The notes under the pieces are model-generated. The model searched no databases. It was not told where the DNA came from and saw only the letters and a program-made list of their open reading frames with translations. Positions 59,615-64,000 of a DNA stretch of 64,000 bases are shown here, piece by piece (the stretch's first letter is position 1; each line of letters begins with the position of its first letter). A program made the translations under genes and the position numbers. Source of the stretch: Cryptomeria japonica (taxonomy: Eukaryota; Streptophyta; Pinopsida; Cupressales; Cupressaceae); the NCBI RefSeq assembly GCF_030272615.1, contig NC_081409.1:18230260-18294259 (forward strand), given 5' to 3'.

Positions 59615-59955
59615 TGTTGGTATTATGGATGACTTCGTCATATGTTGCATTGGTTTTGTCATTGATGTCAACACTTATGTTTCTGGAGGTCTACATTGTT
59701 GATTTGGCACTCTGGTTATATTGGTTTTTTGATGAACCGGCACGTTGTGGTCCCGGTATGGATATTCGCTTATGCACAGTTATCGGTATATGTTTCACCA
59801 GCAACTCGGGAAGTTGATGATGACTTGCTATCATCTAGAGATCATTTGGTTATGTCGAATACATGGATTGGATGTTTGCATTCAGTGTTTTGCATATTGG
59901 ACTGATTGGGTTCACATATTTGCCTTGACCGATAGATAGGTCGAGGTTATGAATA

Positions 59956-61112
59956 TGATGAATACTAAGAGGGGGGGTGAATTAGTATGCCAAAAGTCAC
60001 TGCACTAAAACACTTACACAGTCTAAAGATAAACCGGTAAAGTAGTCTAACAGTCAAATCGGTTACCACACATGCAAACCAAAATGTGAATAAAACATTC
60101 ACCCACAAAAGCAATACAACCATAACACAAGATATTTGACGTGGAAACCCAACTGGGAAAAAACCACGGTGAGATGGAACTCACAAGTCACTATCTACAG
60201 AATAGAAACCAGACCGGTTAAGGTCTTACAATGTTCTTCACCAGAACAGATCCTGTTAGGAATCTCAATCTCTGTTAGGAGATAAGTCCGATTAAAGACT
60301 ACCTTGTTAGAGGATTTTAGATTCACATGTGTGAACCACCTTGTTAGAGGATTTTACAAAGGCTTTGAGGCCTACCCGGTTAAGAGCTACAGACTTGTCA
60401 AAGATGTGAGTAATCAACAAGTGTTTGATCTATCTAATAACACAAACTGCTTGATCTGATCCAGTATTGCTCATAGATAATGCACTCCAGCATTACTTCA
60501 GTCTTCTCTCTCTCTCTCTCTCACACAGTTACAACTTGATCTTCTCAAATAAGATCATTCTCAACTTCCACCTTAAACCCTAGCACGACATTAACCCTTT
60601 CAGCGACAGCTTAAAACCCTAGACATGATGTCCTTTTAAGGGAATCTAATTTCATGTCGGTCCAATAGGATTACATTACAATTTCCTAGGTTCAATGCAT
60701 CTAGACATACTCAGTAACATGACACAAAAAGCACCGTCAGTGTGTCGGCACCGTCAAACAATTGGTGGATGGGTAACTCATCACAAAATGTCGATTGATA
60801 ACTCATCACAGAGTATTACCGGTTCATACAAAATACCGATTGCCGGTTTGACAAAAATGAAGACTGGTAAGAATGTGTTGTGCCGCTTTGTTCCCTCGTG
60901 CCGCTTGGGATCTACGAACCGCTTGGGGTCGACATGCCGCTTCAGACCGGGAAACACATTCTGCAAAATCACCACTAGTCTAAAGACTAGTATACAACAT
61001 ACCGGTTGGAACAAATACTGGTTGAGCACAAGCTCATACATATAAAGGGGATCTTAATACAAGTGTGTGTCCATCAATGACAATCACAACATAAACAACA
61101 AAAATGCCAATA
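59956..61112 (-). mobile_element. LTR C: solo LTR of the element-A family
   Basis: It starts TGATGAATACTAAGAGGG as LTR A does, and aligns with it across ~1.1 kb. The far end is ...AAATGCCAATA, with TA where TG/CA would be expected (one transition). The flanks GAATA (59951-59955) and GAATC (61113-61117) form a candidate target duplication with one change. No internal sequence. Confidence 0.7.
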
Positions 61113-61209
61113 GAATCAACATAAGAAAACAAGTTCCAGATCAACAAGTCACATTTTGGAAATAATTTATTGATTGGATAATATGTAAATGTATTGAGGC
61201 CGACATATT

Positions 61210-62475
61210 TGTAGCGTCCTAAAATTGCGACACTTGCAATTTCGACTGCATTTCGGTCTTCACGATGGCAACGCAACACACAACCTGAATGGAGACCCCG
61301 AAACCTGATTATGACACCAAAAACTGCATTTTCTTGCACCCTGGCCTGAACCTCCTTTGCACCCTGCTGTCCCGGGAGGTGGGACCAGAGCGCCCAGCGC
61401 CCTGGTCCTTCAGGACCAGGGTGCCCAGCGCCCTAGTCCCCCAGGACCATGGCGCCCAGCGCCCTGGTCCCTGGGTCCTATTTTGGGCCTGGTCTCTTTT
61501 GGACTTCGGGTCTTTATGTTTGCAAATTGGAAAATTATCTTTCCTGGTCGGCCTAAGGTCGGGAAAATCAATCTATCAGCCCTAATTGACAAGTATATAA
61601 ACTACATTTTCCTCTTTCATTCGATATGATGGAAAAGGCATGGAAACTATACTCAAGCATTCAAGCATTCAAGCATTCCTTCAAGCAATTGATCATTCTA
61701 AGTCTCCATTCAAGGCTAAGTGTTGCATTCAAGACAAGGATTCAACCATTGAAGAGGAGATCACATACTACATGCTACATACAACATACAACAATACAAC
61801 AAACAACAACATCTATACCTTCGCACATAAGGATACAAACATCCTTACAACAAGGTATTAGTACTTGTTTTACATTACATTTACAGCAATTTCTCATTTC
61901 TTGGTTAATTCCAAAACCAGGGTTTGACCTAAAGGCAAACCCCTAATCCCTAACCCCCCAATCGTCTTCGCTTTTCTATGTGTAGGTTGCAGGTACATGG
62001 CTGAAATTGAAGATCTGGAATCCTTGTGTAGAGACGAACAGATCCCCCTTCGTTTCGCGGATTTTTCGGAGGACCGTGTGCACGCCGGGCGCCATCGTCC
62101 TGACAAATTTTGCTCAAATTTGCAGGACAGCACCGTATCGACATTTTACTGCTAATTTCAGGTCCGCAGCTTCATCCTATATCCCTATCTCAGTTTATAA
62201 GCGAATCTTTGTCACTTTCTATGCATTCCTAGCTTAATTCTTCTATCAACATTCTTTACAAAAGAGGGTAGCCTTGCTTTCTTAACCCTTGAAACACATT
62301 TAGCATCCAATCTTGCATTGTGTGGGATTGGATCTTGTGGGTTTCAACCCCTCTTTTGAATGTAAAGTCTCTCCCTTAAGTGAAAACCATCAACCCTAGT
62401 GAACCTCCCTTCTCTCTCCTTGGAGTTGGAAGAGGGGAGAGCAACTAGGGTTCGATCACGATTTTCCGCTTTACA
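61210..62475 (+). mobile_element. LTR D: solo LTR, 1266 bp
   Basis: TGTAGCGTCCTAAAATTGCG ... CGCTTTACA, with a perfect 5-bp target duplication ATATT on both sides (61205-61209 and 62476-62480). It is a solo LTR of another family. Its left part matches the LTR starting at 63781. Short frames inside are not genes. Confidence 0.88.
61390..61474 (+). repeat. 31-bp GC-rich tandem repeat inside LTR D
   Basis: Units 61390-61420 and 61421-61451, then a partial third from 61452. The core is GCGCCCAGCGCCCTGGTCC. The D-type LTR at 63781 has only one unit (63956-63976). Confidence 0.85.
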
Positions 62476-63036
62476 ATATTGTATTGCACCAAGACTTATT
62501 TTGTAATTGATTTAAATGTAATATCTTTTGGGAGTCGACCTAATGGTTAGGTCTTAAGTTTTGTATAAATAATTGTAAGATCTTATTTGGAAGAAGTGTG
62601 TGTATGGGTTGAGATTATTGTGAAGAGCGAAAACAAGCAGATCCTTGTGCAAATCACGTAGATATCATCTGAAGGTTGAAGGAAAGAATGTTAAAGGTCA
62701 TGAAGGTGTTTAGTCCTCATGCACAGAGCTTAAACTGGTATTGAATCCGGCATTAAAGATGCTAAATTGAAGCAGTACATTGATTATTGGATTTAACCAT
62801 CCAACTGTGTAGTCAGTGAGACTCCTAATTTTGTGATTGAGCAATGAGCTCTAAGTGGTTGGCCTTTCTGCATATGCAAACCCCATTATTGTATTCACAT
62901 ACTATCTGCAGTAGTATCATTTGATTGTGGGTAAGGTTTCCCACTATGGATTTTCCCCTTACATGGTTTCCACGTCAAAATCTATGTGTCATGTGTTGTG
63001 GATATTGTTTTTTGTTTTGTTTCATGCATTAAGTTG

Positions 63037-63281
63037 TACCGGTGTTACTATAATTGTTAATCTGTTTTACCGGCACTGAGTTTTAAGTTGGAGTAATCTA
63101 TTTTGGATTGCAATCTATTGACAACTAATTCACCCCCCCCCTCTTAGTTGTCCTTCCTAGTTCCTACCGGTATTACTATAATTGTTAATATGTTTTACCG
63201 GCACTGAGTTTTAAGTTGGAGTAATCTATTGACAACTGATTCACCCCCCCCCCCCCCCTCTTAGTTGTCCTTCCCAGTTCC
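63037..63281 (+). repeat. Tandem duplication at the E3 3' end (128 + 117 bp)
   Basis: 63037-63164 and 63165-63281 share TACCGG...TATAATTGTTAAT, the C-run and TTAGTTGTCCTTCC. The first unit has an extra ~15 bp. Confidence 0.85.
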
Positions 63282-63286
63282 TAACA

Positions 63287-63780
63287 ATTAACCCTCAAAG
63301 TCTTCATAACCATTAATGGTTAACTCAACCTTCTTGTATGATTAGATACTTTCTCTCTAACTCAACCCTCATCTAACCCAAGGGTCTCATCAAGCATTCA
63401 TGTCTTTGACCTTGGTTATCCTTTTAACCCTTGCACAAGAGTTTACCCTTTGGGTAAAAGCTTTATCCAATGGATGACCCTAACCTAGCCTTAACCCTTA
63501 CCTCCTAAGGTAACCTTCATGTCTTCTCAAGCATTTAATGCTTCTTACATCTCCTCTCAAGCAATCTCTTGATGACAATCGTCACCATTTCATTAGTGAG
63601 AATTGTGAACATGGATTGATAACTTTCAATCCTGACCCTTGTTAAAATTATCCAATCTTGACCATCCATTGCCCTATTTTTTCTATAAATAGAGCTTTCA
63701 TTCTCTCATTTTGATATCTCCAAGTTTCATGCATCTTATCTATAGTCATTTTACTAATCATTTAGCCTCTCTTTGATAAA
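63287..63780 (+). repeat. 3' LTR of T2, right piece
   Basis: It continues the alignment with the 5' LTR (34853-35340) from ATTAACCCTCAAAGTC to CTCTTTGATAAA, where a D-type LTR cuts in. Confidence 0.88.
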
Positions 63781-64000
63781 TGTAGTCAAAATTGCGACAC
63801 TTGCAATTTCGACTACATTTGGGTCTTCACGATGGCGGCGCAATGTTGAACCTGAATGGAGACCCTGAAACCTGTTTGCGAAATCAAAAACTGCATCTTT
63901 CTGCACCTTGGCCTAATCCTCCTTGCACCCTGTTGTCCTGGGAGGTGGGACCATGGCGCCCAGCGCCCTGGTCCCTGGCCCTATTTTGGGCCCGGTCTCT
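63781..64000 (+). mobile_element. Second D-type LTR, cut by the window end
   Basis: TGTAGTCAAAATTGCGACAC and the following 200 bp match 61210-61480, less two of the 31-bp units. It is inserted in the T2 3' LTR; in the intact 5' LTR the matching bases read GATAAAATTC. The left target copy is probably ATAAA. Confidence 0.8.

Larger units (their letters stand above)
59615..63286 (+). mobile_element. E3: LTR inserted in the T2 3' LTR, itself holding two more LTRs
   Basis: The intact T2 5' LTR reads AAGTTAACCC (34850 region). Here AAGTTAA is followed by TGTTGGTATTATGGATGACT, and the LTR resumes after ...TTCCTAACA with ATTAACCC. The target duplication is therefore GTTAA/ATTAA (one change). E3's own sequence is 59615-59955, 61113-61209 and 62476-63286. 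It begins like LTRs A and R (TGTTGG...GTCATTGATGTCAA) and ends with the C-run, CTCTTAGTTGTCC. No internal region is seen, so it is a solo LTR. Confidence 0.8.
34318..63780 (+). mobile_element. T2: giant Tat/Ogre-like Ty3/gypsy retrotransposon, multiply interrupted
   Basis: The 5' LTR starts at 34318 (TGTAGACGTATAAATCTGAC) and the 3' LTR at 59073 (TATAGACGTATAAATCTGAC, the TG now TA). A purine tract lies just before the 3' LTR. Between them are a long leader, a gag-upstream ORF, gag, protease, RT, RNase H, a second RNase H, integrase, then ~5 kb containing an antisense PMD ORF. Two RNase H domains, large size and an antisense extra ORF are known traits of the Tat lineage. Insertions R (35865-42435) and E3 (59615-63286) interrupt it, and a D-type LTR cuts the 3' LTR at 63781. 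Without them T2 is about 19 kb. All ORFs carry stops. Confidence 0.88.

Noticed and set aside
61289-61629. Two overlapping Pro/Arg-rich ORFs (90-98 codons)
   Set aside because: Produced by the 31-bp GC-rich repeat inside solo LTR D; the frames overlap and have no domain.

Overview
The window is nuclear DNA of a seed plant with a large, transposon-packed genome. My guess is a gymnosperm, probably a conifer. This is inferred from the density of old nested LTR retrotransposons, long AT-rich intergenic DNA and a lone gene; nothing in the sequence proves the species. I see no tRNA, rRNA, CRISPR or bacterial-type feature. The only clearly intact host gene is an intronless secreted subtilisin-like protease (28360-30711, +).

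Layout: (1) 1-10757 is a minus-strand Ty3/gypsy element of Tat type (T1) that has lost gag-pol. It keeps its 5' LTR (9549-10757), its primer-binding site, a long leader, a short repeat-rich ORF and an antisense plant-mobile-domain (PMD) relic. Its inner end is broken by another minus-strand element (A: LTR 273-1386, coiled-coil gag 1-222). (2) 10758-19603 holds old degenerate DNA and one LTR end (to 16419). (3) 19692-25768 is a complete Ty1/copia element with two 364-bp LTRs. Its 4-kb gag-pol frame contains 13 stops but no frameshift, and it lies between two ~81-bp direct repeats. (4) 25886-34317 has a stray gypsy gag fragment, the subtilase gene, a 52-bp tandem repeat and a possible SINE.

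(5) From 34318 to the window end lies a very large plus-strand Tat/Ogre-like element (T2), about 19 kb without its insertions. Its order is 5' LTR, long leader, ORF, gag, protease, RT, two RNase H domains, integrase, an antisense PMD ORF, PPT and 3' LTR. Its leader is split by a 6.57-kb minus-strand element (R, 35865-42435, 5-bp target duplication AATTC). R has no pol. It carries a coiled-coil protein with four zinc knuckles, and a second ORF of about 1,100 codons with its own TATA-like box. The T2 3' LTR is split by an LTR (E3, 59615-63286) that itself holds two further solo LTRs (C and D). A second D-type LTR starts at 63781 and runs off the window.

Points that deserve attention: element R and its unplaced ORF2; T1 as a gag-pol-less derivative of a T2-like element; TTAGCGCAT-type arrays in the leaders of T1 and T2, with the inverse ATGCGCTAA array near the T2 3' end, which suggests possible 5'-3' RNA pairing; dispersed GTTAAAAAGAAC motifs shared by both leaders; the antisense PMD ORF in both; and stop codons almost entirely explained by C-to-T/G-to-A transitions. 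Comparisons between copies were made by eye.
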